64,000 nucleotides of DNA from Tridacna crocea (GCA_943736015.1 OX031061.1:60456192-60520191); one strand, 5' to 3'. Counted from the stretch's first letter, positions 1-12,000 are shown. Notes: generated from the sequence alone by a model not told the origin. Translations and numbers: made by a program.

Positions 1-814
1 TTCGAATATCGCCAGGTGACAAAACCAGAATACACATTTCTCATGTTGCCACTATTAACACGAACTGTCACAGTAAATTGAGAACAGGTAGATAAGTATT
101 TGTATTTAATTTTATTTTTTTCTCAGGAAACATAAAGCACTGTTGATCTTTTATTCAGTAAGATTTTCCTCATCTTGGTGGTCTGGGACCAAACGTGCAG
201 TCTTATGATTAAAGCCTTTTAATACTAATAAAATAAGCCTCGTCATGAGAAAACCTGTTTTTGCATATGTAAAAACAAAATCACAGATAACCACACAGTT
301 AATATGCGACTTTGTTTTTTGCTACATTGATATCACAACCCCTCTTAACCCTCAATTTTAGATTTCAAGCTTCTAACCATTTTCTGTGGTTGGACAGCCT
401 GGTTTGTGTCACACCTGTTCAAAATCAGGACAGGTTTTCATGACATGATTCAAATAAGATCTGCTATCCTTCAAACTAACAGTCAACAATTTGAAAATCT
501 AACTTTATATAACTACACAAGCAGCAGATTAGTAATCCAGCAATTTATATAAATAAAATCTAAATCACTTTAGTGTTGCCAGGGATACCATGGAAATGGA
601 CAACATGACCAATCATTTTTGTTGTGCTGTTCTTCCAAGGGTATACCCTTCTTGGATATACCCTTCTTTCAAAATATATGCAACATATCATATAGCAAGA
701 GTGGCAAATTGTCGCAAGATATGCCCATACCACCGCCAGTTGTCGAGGGGGAATAATAATCGTAAAGGGTAGATAGACGAAAATAGCAGTACAGCAGATA
801 TCATGTAAGTGATT
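1..814. other. Gene-free AT-rich stretch
   Basis: No coding exon, RNA gene or clear repeat was recognised here. The only long open frame (590-772) has no recognisable motif and is treated as chance. Confidence 0.5.
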
Positions 815-2180
815 GAAATAGGCATGAATGTCTCCTCTAATGTTAAGAAAACAAGCATATAAAGTTTCAGGTCATTCCAACATGAAAAGACAAAGTTACA
901 TTGTAGAGAAGCATGAAAACCTGTAAAAAAAATAATGAATAGGGAATAATTCCAAAAGGATATTAGGTAAGGTTACGTCTCTAGTGGATTGCATTTTTCA
1001 TAAGTGCAACAAACATGTTTACCAAGTCTCAAGTGAATTTGACTTGAGGTGATAAAATTGCCTTCTGGACAAGTAAGAAATACTGTAAAAATGAATGTCA
1101 AAGTGGAATTACTCAAAATCCACGTTAGGCAGAGTTACTGTTCTTGCGCACTGTACTCTGTAATATTGCAACAAACATGCATACCGAGTTTGAAGTTGTT
1201 CTAAGTTGAAATGACAAAGTTATATTCCAGACAAGCACTAAATGCTTTTAAGGTAAGACCTGTGTAATAGAAAAAAGCTATTTCCACTAAAATATCATCA
1301 TGCAAAATTAGCTATAATTAAAAGTGAGTATTATTGAACTACTTTCACCTTTTCATTTTTTCCTTCTTTGAATTATCATTTATAAATCCAAAACCGCTAT
1401 ATTCTCAATTGAAAAAGAGATAATAATTACCTCCCTTTTTAGAAAAGGAACAAAAATATCACAAAATAGTTTCAAGATAGACATAAACGGAATTTCTGAT
1501 CCGTTAGAAATGTGCAAAAATATTATTTCTGCATAAATCCTTATTTAACCTTATTTAACAACCAATTGGACTTTTTGCCAAATGTTCTCCGGAAGTGAAT
1601 TACACAGGTCTTACCTTAAAATGACAATCAAAGGGAAATAATCCAAAGACAGCATGAAGTAGAGTTACAATTCTTGTGCACTGCACTTCCAAATATTGCA
1701 ACAAATAAGCAAACTGTATTTCAAGTCATTCCCACTTAGATAACAAAATTATGCTAGGGACAAGCAAGAAAAATTATAAAAGTGAAGATCTAAGGGGGAA
1801 CAAGTCAAAATTCATGCTAGAAAGAGTTATGGTTCTTGTGCACTGCACTCAGTAATTTTTCAACAATCAAGCATGCCAAATTTGAAGGTGTTCACACTAA
1901 AAATGACAGTTATGTTCCGGACAAGCAGAAAATGCAGTAAAAAGAACGATCAAAGGGAAAAAAATTAAAGACAGCATAAGGTATAATTATGGTTCTATCA
2001 CACTGCACTCTGTATTATTGCAACAAACACAAATGCAAAGTTTCAAGTCAATCGGACTGAAGATAACAAAGTTATGCTTTGGACTAAGAACTGGACACCA
2101 CCCGCCCACCCGGCTGCCTGTTCGCCATGTGAGATCCCATAATACGTCCCGTCTTTGACGGCCGTACAAAAAAGACACTG
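815..2180 (-). repeat. Degenerate tandem array, unit about 165 bp
   Basis: A unit containing GCACTGCACTC, then TATTGCAACAAACA, then a phrase like ATGACAAAGTTATGTTCCGGACAAGC recurs roughly six times (for example near 1145, 1675, 1840 and 2000). The same unit appears in reverse orientation inside the large elements at 32482, 45292 and 60321, so this is probably a truncated, inverted relative of those. It is interrupted by a TTAA element at 1248-1619. Confidence 0.65.
1248..1619. mobile_element. TTAA-flanked MITE, family B
   Basis: Terminal inverted repeats GGTAAGACCTGTGTAATAG (left) and its complement ending ACACAGGTCTTACC (right) are each bordered by TTAA. The interior has the TACCTCCC segment seen in all members. 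It interrupts one unit of the surrounding tandem array. TTAA duplication is the hallmark of piggyBac-type transposition; no transposase is encoded. The family assignment is inferred from the target site and supported by the empty site in unit b (42452). Confidence 0.8.
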
Positions 2181-2329
2181 CTGTCTCTGTTGCTGGTATT
2201 TCCCTATGTTTCAGTAATAAAAGTCACATTGGTGGTGATTACAACAAATGAATAAAAAAATAGAACAACTTATACATATAACAATTCAATGATTAGCATT
2301 TCCATGCTAAAAATAGTACATTTTACAAA

Positions 2330-3446
2330 TTAACTCTTTACCAAACGACAAAATTTTGGACTTGTCCAAATCGAAAGCATGTGCAGACGACAAAATAAAT
2401 TTTAATAAACTAGAATGTCCTGAAGGGCCTGAATATGCTCTACTGGTAGAGAGTTTGCTTTTAAATAAAGCATACATAGGAATTCATTAAAAAGCAAAAA
2501 GACAAAAAAATGACATTTTCAACTCAAAATGGCTACTTTTCCATTACTGTTTGATGAATTTTTTCAAACTCAACAGGGTTAAAAAGCAATTGATGGGATA
2601 AACAAGCTGAAAAAAAAATTCATAAAAATCTGATCACAAATAAATACTTTATCGTGTAAACAGGTAATGAAATTGTTCAATTTGAAATGGCTACTTTTCC
2701 CATACTGTTTGTCGGATTTTTTTAAAAATCAATACGGTTCAAGCTATTGATGAGATAAACAAACTGTGCACATTTCACGGAAATCTGACCAAAAATGAAG
2801 ACTATATCACGTAAACAAGAAATGAAAGTTTTCAACTTGAAATGGCTACTTTTCCCATACCGTTTGCTGGAACTTTTTCAAAATCAATAGGGTTGAAGCT
2901 ATTGATAAGATAAACAAACTCTGCAAGTTTCAAGAAAATTTGACTAAAAATGAAGACTTTATCGCATAAACAAGAAATGGAAATTTTAAACTTGAAATGG
3001 CTACTTTTCCCATACTGTTTGTCGGATTTTTTTCAAAATCAATACGGTTCAAGCTATTGATGAGATAAACAAACTGTGTAAGTAACACAGAAATCTGAAT
3101 AAAAATGAAGACTTTATTGTGTAAACAAGAAATAACAGTTTTCAACTTGAAATGGCTACTTTTCCCATACTGTTTGAAGGAATTTTTTCAAAATCTAGGG
3201 TTGAAGCTTTTGATAAGATAAACAAACTCTGCAAATTTCATGGAAATCTGACCAAAAATACAGACTTTATTGCGTAAACAAGAAATGGAAATTCTAAACT
3301 TGAAATGGAAGAATGTAGAATGTAGAAAACTTTGTGGGAAAAGGAGAAAATGCTGGTAACCAGCATTTTCTCCTTTTTCCACAATGTTTTCAAAGGCTTC
3401 CTTTTTCAGGGTCATTAAAGGTTGGGATTGTGTGGTAAAGAGTTAA
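2330..3446. mobile_element. TTAA MITE family A, enlarged by an internal tandem array
   Basis: The left end TTAACTCTTTACCAAAC and right end TTTGTGGTAAAGAGTTAA-type sequence match the ends of the roughly 225 bp family A elements elsewhere, including the inner segment GCAGACGACAAAATA on the left and the hairpin GAGAAAATGCTGGTAACCAG on the right. Between these halves sits about 800 bp of tandem repeat that other copies lack. Confidence 0.75.
2505..3320. repeat. Tandem repeat, period about 155 bp, five units
   Basis: The phrase AAATGGCTACTTTTCC recurs near 2527, 2684, 2840, 2995 and 3151. Each is followed by CATACTGTTTG, TCAATAGGGTT or TCAATACGGTT, GATAAACAAACT and ATGAAGACTTTAT. Units look roughly 80-90 percent alike by eye. 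The array lies wholly inside the MITE at 2330-3446. Confidence 0.85.
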
Positions 3447-3655
3447 CTTATTTTATGTTTGTCCAAATCCAAAGCATTTGCAGACGACAAAATACAAATG
3501 ACTGAAAGTTTGAAATTTGTTTTGTGAAGGGTTGAAAACATTGTGGGAAAAGGAGATAATGCTGTTTATCACCATTTCCTCCTTTTCCCTCAATGTTTTC
3601 AGAAGGCGTTTTTCTTAGAGTCCTCCAAAGTAGGGATTGTGTGATAAAGAGTTAA
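3447..3655. mobile_element. MITE family A, left end truncated
   Basis: It abuts the preceding element. It has CAGACGACAAAATAC, AAAACATTGTGGGAAAAGG, a decayed central hairpin and a right end GATAAAGAGTTAA. The left terminal repeat is missing or shared with the neighbour. Confidence 0.65.
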
Positions 3656-3702
3656 AGAACATTTATTCAACAAAACAATGGCAAAAGCTTAAGAACTGTC
3701 AT

Positions 3703-3930
3703 TTAGCCCATTACCACACAATCCCTACTTTTGATGCCCCTGAGAAAGAAGCCTTTAAAAAACATTGTAGGAAAAGGAGAAAATGCTGGTAACCAGCATT
3801 TTCTCCTTTTCTCATGTTTTCTACCCTTCACAAAAAAAAAAATTCAAATTTTCAGTCACTTTTATGTTATCGTCTGCAAATGCTTTCGATTTGGACAAAC
3901 CTAAAATATTGTTGTTTGAATATGAGTTAA
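3703..3930. mobile_element. MITE family A
   Basis: Left end CCCATTACCACACAATCCC follows TTAG, a one-base change from TTAA. A central perfect hairpin GAGAAAATGCTGGTAACCAG with its complement follows, then CGTCTGCAAATGCTTT, ending at TTAA. It is in the opposite orientation to the copy at 2330. Confidence 0.75.
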
Positions 3931-4138
3931 AAATTCTTTTACAGGATTTGAGAAATGAACGCAAAAATGACCATGATTGTAATATACACAGTTATTTTTC
4001 TTGGTTGTAGAAACAAATATAAAAACGAAATGGACCATGTAAAAAAAAGTTTAACTGTGTTCAACAGAATTAGTAAAATGATTTTGAGAACCACAACCAT
4101 GCGTTCTAAATCTGTAGCAATGAGGAATGTTACATGTA

Positions 4139-4361
4139 TTAACTCGTTACCAAACCACAATATTTTAGTTTTGTCCAAATCAAAAGCATTTGCAGTGGAC
4201 AAAATAAAAGTGATTGAAAATCTGAAATTTGTTTTGTGAATGGTAGAAAACATTGTGGGAAAAGGACAAATTGCTGGTTACTAGCATTTTCTCAGTTTCC
4301 CACAATGTTTTCTAAAGGCTCCTTCTCAGGGTCGTCAAAATTAGGGATTGTGTGGTAATGG
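4139..4361. mobile_element. MITE family A
   Basis: It starts TTAACTCGTTACCAAACC, has GCAGTGGACAAAATA and CATTGTGGGAAAAGG, a degenerate central hairpin and a right end GATTGTGTGGTAATGG. The right TTAA is lost. Confidence 0.7.
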
Positions 4362-4514
4362 AGACAGTAGGACTAAATTTACAATGGTTCATCATACAAT
4401 TTTTTTGTTCTTCAAAACAAGGCACTGTGAGTACAGGAAAGACAATATTCTAGAAACAATTTCCACTTTTTCCCTTATAAGTCTATAGTAATTATAAGTT
4501 GCAGTAGCAACCGG

Positions 4515-4754
4515 GGCCCAGTTGTTCAAAGCCTTGTTAGCTAAACAAGCTTGTTTCGGGTCATTTCTTTAAGTGTTCTAATGAAGATATTATTGCATAT
4601 ACTGGTATTTTTTGCTGAAAAAATGTGAGCAGCCTTTGCATTGAAAAATCTACACACATTTTTTCATTAAAAAAATCACATTTTCTTGTATTACATGATA
4701 CAAATGCTAACATCTCTTCAATTAACGATGTGTTCAGCTTTGAGCAACTGGGCC
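4515..4754. mobile_element. MITE family C with GGGCCCAGTTG ends
   Basis: The left end GGGGCCCAGTTGTTCAAAGC is matched in inverted orientation by GCTTTGAGCAACTGGGCCC about 220 bp downstream. The interior is AT-rich and non-coding. The superfamily cannot be told from one copy. Confidence 0.75.
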
Positions 4755-5244
4755 CACAGTTTTTATCTGCCTAACAAAAACCATGACTATTGTTTCCCCA
4801 CTACATGTGAAATATGAAAAGAATTGACCTCCCCAATTCATCAGAGAAGTCACTTGAAACCCTAAAACTAACAAACTACTAAAAATCTGTAACATATTTC
4901 AGCCAGAGTTTTAAAAATTCACAAAAATATGAGGATGTTACTTTCTGATGTAAAGGAACTTACTTTATTTCATGCTTTCCAGTAGGATATCGAGAAATAG
5001 CAGAGAAATAATTTTCGATACTACATGGGTACGACCAATAAAAATACCGATTTTCATATTCTTGTTGCTTAGGTAAATGGCACGTGCCTCACAACCTGAT
5101 GGAAATATTACATTATTTGCCTTACATTTCTCGCGCCTTGAAGTAATACTGTAATGCGTTGCTATGCTGGAGGGGTATGCCACAAGGAATAACTGGATTT
5201 TGATAAAGTTCCTCCCAGAAAGGGTTAAAAGCATGAAATAAATA

Positions 5245-5400
5245 GAATATTTGTTGTTGGTGAAAGATTGAAATTTATTTCATCAAGTGAATACCATTGG
5301 TAATATTTTCATGAGTGGCACAGCCACTTGTGAAAATGTTATCAATGGTGTTCACTCTATGAAATAAATTTCAACCTTTCACCAAAAGAAACCAAATATA
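5245..5400. repeat. Long near-palindrome of about 150 bp
   Basis: The left arm TTGGTGAAAGATTGAAATTT pairs with the right arm AAATTTCAACCTTTCACCAA. The pairing continues inwards (TCACTTGATGAAAT-type, ACCATTGGTAAT) to the centre GTGGCACAGCCAC. It could be a foldback transposon copy. A related half lies at about 14225-14280. Confidence 0.75.
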
Positions 5401-5599
5401 TCCTCTATTCAATTAACTTAGAAATATCTTGCTAGTGACTTTTAAAACTGCAGGCTCCTGCATAGAACTGTCATATTTTCCAACATGTAAGCCTCATGAG
5501 GGGCGGCAGTAAGTGTCTGAGCAATCCTAATGAATTTGGTTTGATTTTAGCTTTAACTTTTACAGAGGAGAAATACCATACATTATATATTTCTCTGCA

Positions 5600-6066
5600 T
5601 CAACTGTTCGCACTGACAAAAATTTGTTGAGTAATTTCTAATTTTTCTTGCACAAAATGTGCAAAATGCAGACGTTGGTAAATCACAAAATTAAAATGTC
5701 TTTGACTAGGATTAAAGAACAATAGACTATGGTCTCTAACTGTAGTCACAGCTTTTTCCACTTTATTCAGAAATTGAATAAGGGCTGTAGATTTCTGGCA
5801 TTGAAATGGTTGTTTATCACCAGTTGCTGGCAAAAACCTAGCAGTTGTGAGTAGCATCTTGGGTACTTCAAATCTGTAATATAATACCAAGCTAAAAAAA
5901 GAAACAGTGCCTCATTCAGTGACTTAGTAGTTAAGGAGATTCTGGTATCATCACCAACGATGAACACACTGTCAACTTCTTCATTCAACATTCCGACAGC
6001 AACAAGATTAGGTGGAGCCATAGGTTTAGAGGACAAGAACTTTTCAATTTCTGACTCCTGAACATC
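5600..6066 (-). pseudogene. Exon of an unrecognised conserved protein, frame-broken
   Basis: On the minus strand a good acceptor (TATTTTCAG) precedes a frame beginning GAT GTT CAG at 6066. It reads about 80 residues with coding character, including PPNLVAV, VFIVGDDT, LFLFLAWYY and DLKYPRCYSQLLGF. Near 5830 the coding-like signal moves to a second frame (QPFQCQKSTALIQFLNKVEK), so one base appears lost or two gained. From memory the two pieces together resemble the C-terminal part of uncharacterised invertebrate and fish proteins, but no function is known to me. The acceptor phase (0) matches the donor at 7817, so the two exons probably belong together. The frame break suggests a pseudogene, although a short intron or a sequencing error is possible. 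Confidence 0.5.
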
Positions 6067-6318
6067 CTGAAAATATACATGTCAATTCATGGGTCCTGAC
6101 TGAAAGGTTGAAACCATTTAATTTTATGCCATGGATTCCTCCATGACAATAAACTCAAGGAGTCCATTTTCCATCAAGGGATGTCTGGTCTAATTTTAAT
6201 CTAATTTTGATCTTTATTAGAAATTTTTGTTAGGATACAGTGCAGACTCCCATTAGAAGCTGCAATACATGTATATGCAAAGTCTGATCTGGACGTGCAC
6301 TGTTTGACTTCATCCCAT

Positions 6319-6531
6319 TTAACTCTTTACCAAACAACAAAATTTTAGACCAGTCCAAATTGGAAGCACTTGCAACAAAATAAAAGTATATCAAGAATTG
6401 AAATTTGTTTTTTGCAGGATAGAAATTATTGCGGGAAAAGGAGAAAATGTTGGTTACCATTTCCCACATTGTTTTCAGAAGGCTTCTTCTTCAGGGTCGT
6501 TAAAACCAGGGATTGTTTGGTAAAGGGTTAA
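6319..6531. mobile_element. MITE family A, TTAA on both sides
   Basis: TTAACTCTTTACCAAAC on the left and GGTAAAGGGTTAA on the right flank an element with the usual GGGAAAAGGAGAAAATG core. It lies in the presumed intron between the minus-strand exons 7864-7817 and 6066-5600. Confidence 0.8.
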
Positions 6532-7044
6532 GAGATGCAAGGCAATACTGTATTAAAATACAAGGCAGTAAAAGGATGTCTGGTCTAATTTTTTCTTTAC
6601 TTTTATTTTTAACAGAAATTCCTGTTTGCAAAGAGTGTAAACCCTGATCAGAAGCTGGGATATATGGGGCATCTGATCTGGGTCTGCACTGTTCACCTAT
6701 ATCCTATTTTTTGAATTAACAGTAAACTGTAATGAGTTAAAATAATACCAAATAAGACTATTTACCCATTGTGTACCTGAGGACTCTTCTATTATTACAA
6801 GCTCGATAAGTCATTACGTCGTTTAAGGATTGTCAAGTGCACTTTTTCATTTCTCTTCGATTTGTGATGGAAAATTCTGTAAGCAAAAAGACTAAAGAGT
6901 AGACCATGAACATACAGTATCTGATCTGGGTATGCACAATTTCTCTGATCCTTTTATGGGGTTCCAGTTTGCAATTGGTTGAGTTTTGATGCATCTGATT
7001 TTTTATCAAACATGGCTCATTCACTAGAAATTTGATGCTCTTAA

Positions 7045-7273
7045 TTAACCCATTACCAAACAACAATATTTTAGACTGATTCAAATTGAAAGCATTTGCA
7101 GACGACAAAATAAAAGTGACTGAAAATTTGAAATTTGTTTTGTGAAGGGTAGAAAACATTGTGGGAAAGGGAGAAAATGCTGGTTACCAGCATTTTCTCC
7201 TTTTCCAGCAATGTTTTCTTTAGGCTTCTTTCTCAGGGGCGTCAAAAGTAGGGATTGTGTGGTAATGGGTTAC
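7045..7273. mobile_element. MITE family A, well preserved
   Basis: The left end TTAACCCATTACCAAAC and right end GTGTGGTAATGGGTTA frame a central hairpin GAGAAAATGCTGGTTACCAG with its exact complement. This is one of the best copies for defining the family. Confidence 0.85.
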
Positions 7274-7816
7274 AGAACTATTATGAATGAATATGTTTTG
7301 TTTGTTTTGAGGCATAACATCCCTGTCAGCAACTTAATTTAGACACCATGTGTCCATATTTTTAGGATCATGTTAGCCTCTTGAAACAACAATATCCATT
7401 ATCATTACTGTTATCAATATTATTGCAAACATTGTATGGAAGATTGTTGAAAGTGTGGAATATGATTACTTATTCAGAAACTTTTACATACTGTGTATTT
7501 CAGAAACATACATGTAACTTCTTTGTTATTTACAATGTATGGATGTGAGCTTCATTGGGAGAAAATCTGTCTTCAGGGTTTCAAGGCAGGCCAAACACAA
7601 ACAAGGCTATACAGCCACAAAAGATGGTTAGATCTGAGATGTTTAAAATTTTGAGTGAAGAAAGTACATGGATTGTATTATCATTGTGGCAAAAACAAAG
7701 GCACTGATTGGCTGCACAGTTACTACACAGCTGATCTGCACCTTCGTTTTCACATACATGTGCAAATAGCAGGTTTTCTCATGACAAACTATGCAGTAAA
7801 ATCATCATGAACTTAC
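7274..7816. other. Intronic or intergenic sequence, nothing recognised
   Basis: No coding potential or repeat structure was seen apart from the splice donor that closes it at 7816-7811 (minus strand). Confidence 0.4.
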
Positions 7817-7864
7817 CTCCTTGCCACCAGGCTTCAACAAGGTTACTGCTTCAAACAATTGTGT
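7817..7864 (-). CDS. Short exon upstream of the 6066 exon
   Basis: Read on the minus strand, ACACAATTGTTTGAAGCAGT and what follows translate as TQLFEAVTLLKPGGKE. The exon ends exactly at GAG before a consensus donor GTAAGT (7816-7811). The phase-0 donor matches the phase-0 acceptor at 6066. An acceptor one codon further upstream would run into TAG, so the exon is taken to start at 7864 after GATAG; that acceptor is weak. It is probably the same gene as 6066-5600. Earlier exons were not found. Confidence 0.45.
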
Positions 7865-8120
7865 CTATCTGTCAGCACAAGTATTTAAATGATCCACACC
7901 AAGGATGTACTTATTTCAATCATCATCTGAAATCAGATGCAGTCAGCCAAGTCATATAAGCAGCACAGCACAGAATATATTTTAATCATACCTGCCTATT
8001 GCTTTAATCTCTCTCTCTCTCGCTTTATGAAGAAGTTGTGATCATTATTATGTTACGGGAGACCACTCCTTCCTGCATGGCTTACTCCCGATTTAAATAC
8101 AATACCTGGCTACTGCGTCA

Positions 8121-8200
8121 GGGAGATATCTCTTTGGCTCAGTGGTTAGTGTATTGGTCTTGTGTCCGGGAGTTCCGGAGTTCGAATCCCGCTCCGACCC
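8121..8200 (+). mobile_element. tRNA-derived SINE head
   Basis: It has an A-box-like TTGGCTCAGTGGTTAG and a B-box-like GAGTTCGAATCCC at tRNA spacing. The arms do not form a proper acceptor stem and no anticodon arm is convincing, so this is a SINE head, not a tRNA gene. Confidence 0.65.
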
Positions 8201-8866
8201 TTATTTCTGCCATGCATTTATTCATTTGTTTCTTTGTTACGGACTTTGTTCGTAAGAATTATGAAGACGCACAATATGTCTTGTGTACTTCCGCAAAGAA
8301 ACACTATAGAATGAACACATAAGCAAAAATGCATTTTGGTATTATTTCTAATAGGACTGAGACAATATATATCAGTACAATGACATATGGAATAAATGTT
8401 TTCCCTTCCTTAAACTTTCATTTTAAAGAGTATTCATTCGATAAAACATATTGTATGAGGTGACAGCAGAGCTTTTTTTTTCCAAAAACTGGAAAGGGGC
8501 CTTAGCCTTTCATTTTGGGAAATTCAAGCATGATTTTGGCCCAATTGGGAAATTAGACAGACTTCAATGTACATCAATAAAACAATGGCAGTGTACGTAT
8601 ATACAGTATATAGAAGGGGCAGCAATTTAATTAACAAGTGAAACAGATTCAACATTCAAACTTTAACTGTTTAAACTTTGGCCAAATATCTCACAGAATT
8701 TGCACATATAGGCTTAGAGCCCTTTTTAACACTACTGTTAAAAACCGAGTTTGAATGTGTTAAGAAAACCTTTTTTTGTCACCTGTAAGTTTTTACCAAA
8801 GACAATTATATAACATGTCAATGGATTTAATACTGAATGATGCTTACAAAAAATTAATTCCTTCTG

Positions 8867-9035
8867 TTAACCCATTACCACACAATCCCTACTTTTGACA
8901 CCCCTGAGAAAGAAACCTTTAGAAAACATTGTGGGAAAAGGAGAAAATGCTGGTTACCAGCATTTTCTCCTTTTCCAACAATGTTTTCTACCCTTCACAA
9001 AACAAATTTTAAATTTCTAGTCAGTTTCTACTCAA
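8867..9035. mobile_element. MITE family A, right-truncated
   Basis: TTAACCCATTACCACACAAT begins the element and the central hairpin is intact. The homology stops at about 9035 without the distal GACGACAAAATA segment. Confidence 0.7.
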
Positions 9036-9288
9036 AATACAAGGAAAAAAAGCCCTGGACAGCCACAGCATCGCTAACCTAATTCTTAAAAAGACTATGT
9101 GTTAGATATACAAAAAAGGCACACACACGACAACTCAGTGTTGCAGTTACAATTTCAGGGCCAAAGGGGTGAAGAGATTACTCATCTATACACTTCTGTT
9201 TTTACAGATGTCATACAGGTCACATTGATGTTTGGAAGGCTTAGAAAATACCCACAATTGGCAATCCAAACTTCTCAAAAGTATCGCC

Positions 9289-9552
9289 CCGCCTCGGTGG
9301 CTCAAAGCATGTCAGACTCGTGACCTGGTGAACTCGTGACATGTTCGATACCCGGTTGAGCCAAACTTCTTTCTGGCATATTTTCGCCTCTCACCTCTAC
9401 TGACACATGTGAGAAAAGTAGTCGTTGGCTTTGGAAAGATAGGTGTGTTAGCACTGGTGTGAGAAAGCCAGGAAACATATATGCGAGTCACCAACTGCCA
9501 TGATATGACCTTAGCTGTTAAAGTGGCGTTAAACCCCAATACAACGAACCAA
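9289..9552 (+). mobile_element. tRNA-derived SINE with conserved tail
   Basis: The A-box-like CTCGGTGGCTCAAAGCATG and B-box-like CATGTTCGATACCC are followed by about 170 bp of body. The tail is GTGGCGTTAAACCCCAATAC with a CAA-rich end. Tails of this kind are typical of molluscan SINEs, as remembered and not searched. Confidence 0.7.
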
Positions 9553-9586
9553 CCAATCCCAAAAGTATTGGGTATGATATGCTTTA

Positions 9587-10648
9587 TAGAGCAGAGTACC
9601 CAAATTTCGACAGGTTAACAGTAAAATTTTATCATGTATGAGATACCGTTTGTAGATGACCTAATTTCGACATACTTTGACAAAGAACAATAACATCCCG
9701 ACACATTTTATGCTTCAAATTGTCACCTGTGCGATTCCTGTATGATATTTTCAATATAAATGTAACCCAGGGTATGGTTGTTTATTTCGACATGGAGATC
9801 GTAATTTCGACGCCCTTGTTTTGTTTTGAAAAAAAAGATGCAGATTACTGTAAACATGTGATTTTGACAGTTATCCGCCATTTACCAATCACAAGGGAAG
9901 CAACTATTGCAAGTTTTCAGGCTGGTAAACGAGTTTGATTTATCCGTAATTGCTAATGAGATAAAATTGTGCTAAAGGACAAAAGTTCATTCATTTGTTC
10001 GATTTGACTAAGGACGTAGCCAAAGTATTTAAAAAAAAAAGTTGAAAAAAAAAAAAATGCAGAATACGTGGTTAGAACATACAGCAGTATTAAAGATGTC
10101 TGCATGGTGGACTGCACCCTTAACCACGAAGCTATGGGTGCTTCTGGACTGATAGTAGAATTTTATAATATTATTTCTCAGTTGGGTGGCAAAATTACGA
10201 CACCCCTTTCAATTTTGTTTCCTATTTTCGACACCTCTGCTAAAATTTATTCCAGGTGCGAATAGAAAATCTAAACATCAAATCATCATAATAAACATAG
10301 TACAGGGCTATTTCATTACTGCAAGTATTGAATTGATGAAAAAAATTCAATTTTTCTTTACTTTTCATAAAGCCCTGTCCTTATGGAAAGTGTTAACGGC
10401 TAGATCTAGTTTTTAAAAAACTTTTTCAAGAAACAAAATCGGTCTGCACCAACAATTTCCGATAAAGTGAGTGCCTTTTGAACCGAGATTTTATCAAGAC
10501 GTCAAAAATATTTTGAAGTCATGATCTAGTCGGATGAAGTGATTAATAGATGAAGTGAAAATAGATTTTACTACATATGCATAAATAGTAAGGGGTGTCG
10601 AAATTACGGGTATGCCGACATTAGGGTACTTTGCTCTACCACTTTAAT
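9587..10648. mobile_element. Non-autonomous element of about 1.06 kb with terminal inverted repeats
   Basis: The left end TAGAGCAGAGTACCC-AAATTTCGAC is matched by the inverted right end in which GGGTACTTTGCTCTA follows TGTCGAAATTACGGG. AATTTCGACA and its complement recur inside (near 9604, 9661, 9786, 9807, 10196 and 10595). No transposase frame was recognised; the longest internal frame is 72 codons. TA next to both ends could be a target site, but this is unproven. Confidence 0.65.
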
Positions 10649-12000
10649 CAATTCACCACTAACTAAACATGTAACAAGCTTGTATGCAGGATGTGCAGTA
10701 CCATGAAACATCATTATCAGCCTTGTTTAGTTGGTTTTTATTGTGTGTGAAAAAACACTTTATCCCACCCACAGTCATCTCCAGTAGACAACTGGAAATG
10801 GAGAAACATCATCACGAATAAACTGGCAGTAAAATATAAAATACCCTGATACACATTCAGATTACGGGGATAAGTTTGAAATTTATGCTGAATTGCAAAG
10901 GAATGCAAATTTACCGTGGAAATACAAGTATTTTTGAAATTTATTGTCCGAAATTTTCAATAAGCCGTCCAGGAAGAAGCGTCTGCAAAAGGCCCGCTTT
11001 TTCTTAGGCGCTTGTCATCGTGAATTTTACAGTCGTCAATAAGCGTCTCAGTAAGAATGATTTGATAAATATATCTTTAAAATCTATTATTTTACAGTTT
11101 TCATTTAAAATAGGTTCCGAAATGACCATTTCTTTCATGAAAATGGCTGTTTTGAAAATAATATTGAAAAAAAGAGAGAGAGAGAAAAAAAAGGCCGTAG
11201 TGTGCTAAAAACAGAATTACGGACGTTTCGTGCCATAACTCTTTCGCACCAGGCACTTCGTACCACAACTTGAACCATTTCCTACTACAATACTATTTCG
11301 TACAATAATCTTACCACTTCTTACCATAGTCTTAGTATTCCACGCCATTTTTTGGTACCTATTATAAAGTACTGACAAAGGAAAACTTTCGACATGACAT
11401 TATTAAAGAAGAAAACGAAGTGACTGCATACCTCTAATAAAACGCCCTCGTGTTTTACAAGTGCAACACGTTAAAAAGAGTGACCCGTTTTATAAACTTA
11501 GATGCCAAAAGTGCCCATTGATTCTGAGGCATTTATAGCGTTTTTAACGCCTAGCTCGATGTATATGAGGAGGTATCTATATGTATTTTAACAGAGAGAG
11601 GGCAACCCTTTAAACAGTCACTGTAATCGAGACAAGAATCATTTAAAGCTCAGCACACTTATGCTATTTTATATGTTATAACTTTATTCTACATCATTAT
11701 CTTTTAAATAATTAACAAGATAACATTTAACATAATATACTTACACAAATCAGTGCCTCGAATAGAAATAAGCATCCGAAGCCATCTTCTGTAAGACCGT
11801 CAACAAACAAAACGACGGGTGTTATGGTATAAAACACGCTCACTAAGACACCAAAACACGTACAAAACACCAGTATTTATTCTAAAAATACCGGTGTTTT
11901 AGTATGTAATACCCTAAAAACACGTGTCGTGTTTCTCAAAATTTACAGTGTACCATCAGCAGTGCCTTCGCCTAGGGTCCTTATTCACAAACCACTAAAA
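10649..12000. other. Gene-free stretch with one small inverted repeat
   Basis: No exon was recognised. At 11807-11935 ACGGGTGTTATGGTATAAAA and AAACACGTGTCGTGTTT form an imperfect inverted repeat around CCAGTATTTATTC, likely another foldback remnant. No downstream exon of the SLC22-like gene was found here. Confidence 0.45.

Noticed and set aside
9720..9938. Possible transposase frame inside the 1.06 kb element
   Set aside because: 72 codons, no catalytic motif recognised, and it overlaps the element's repeated AATTTCGACA motif.
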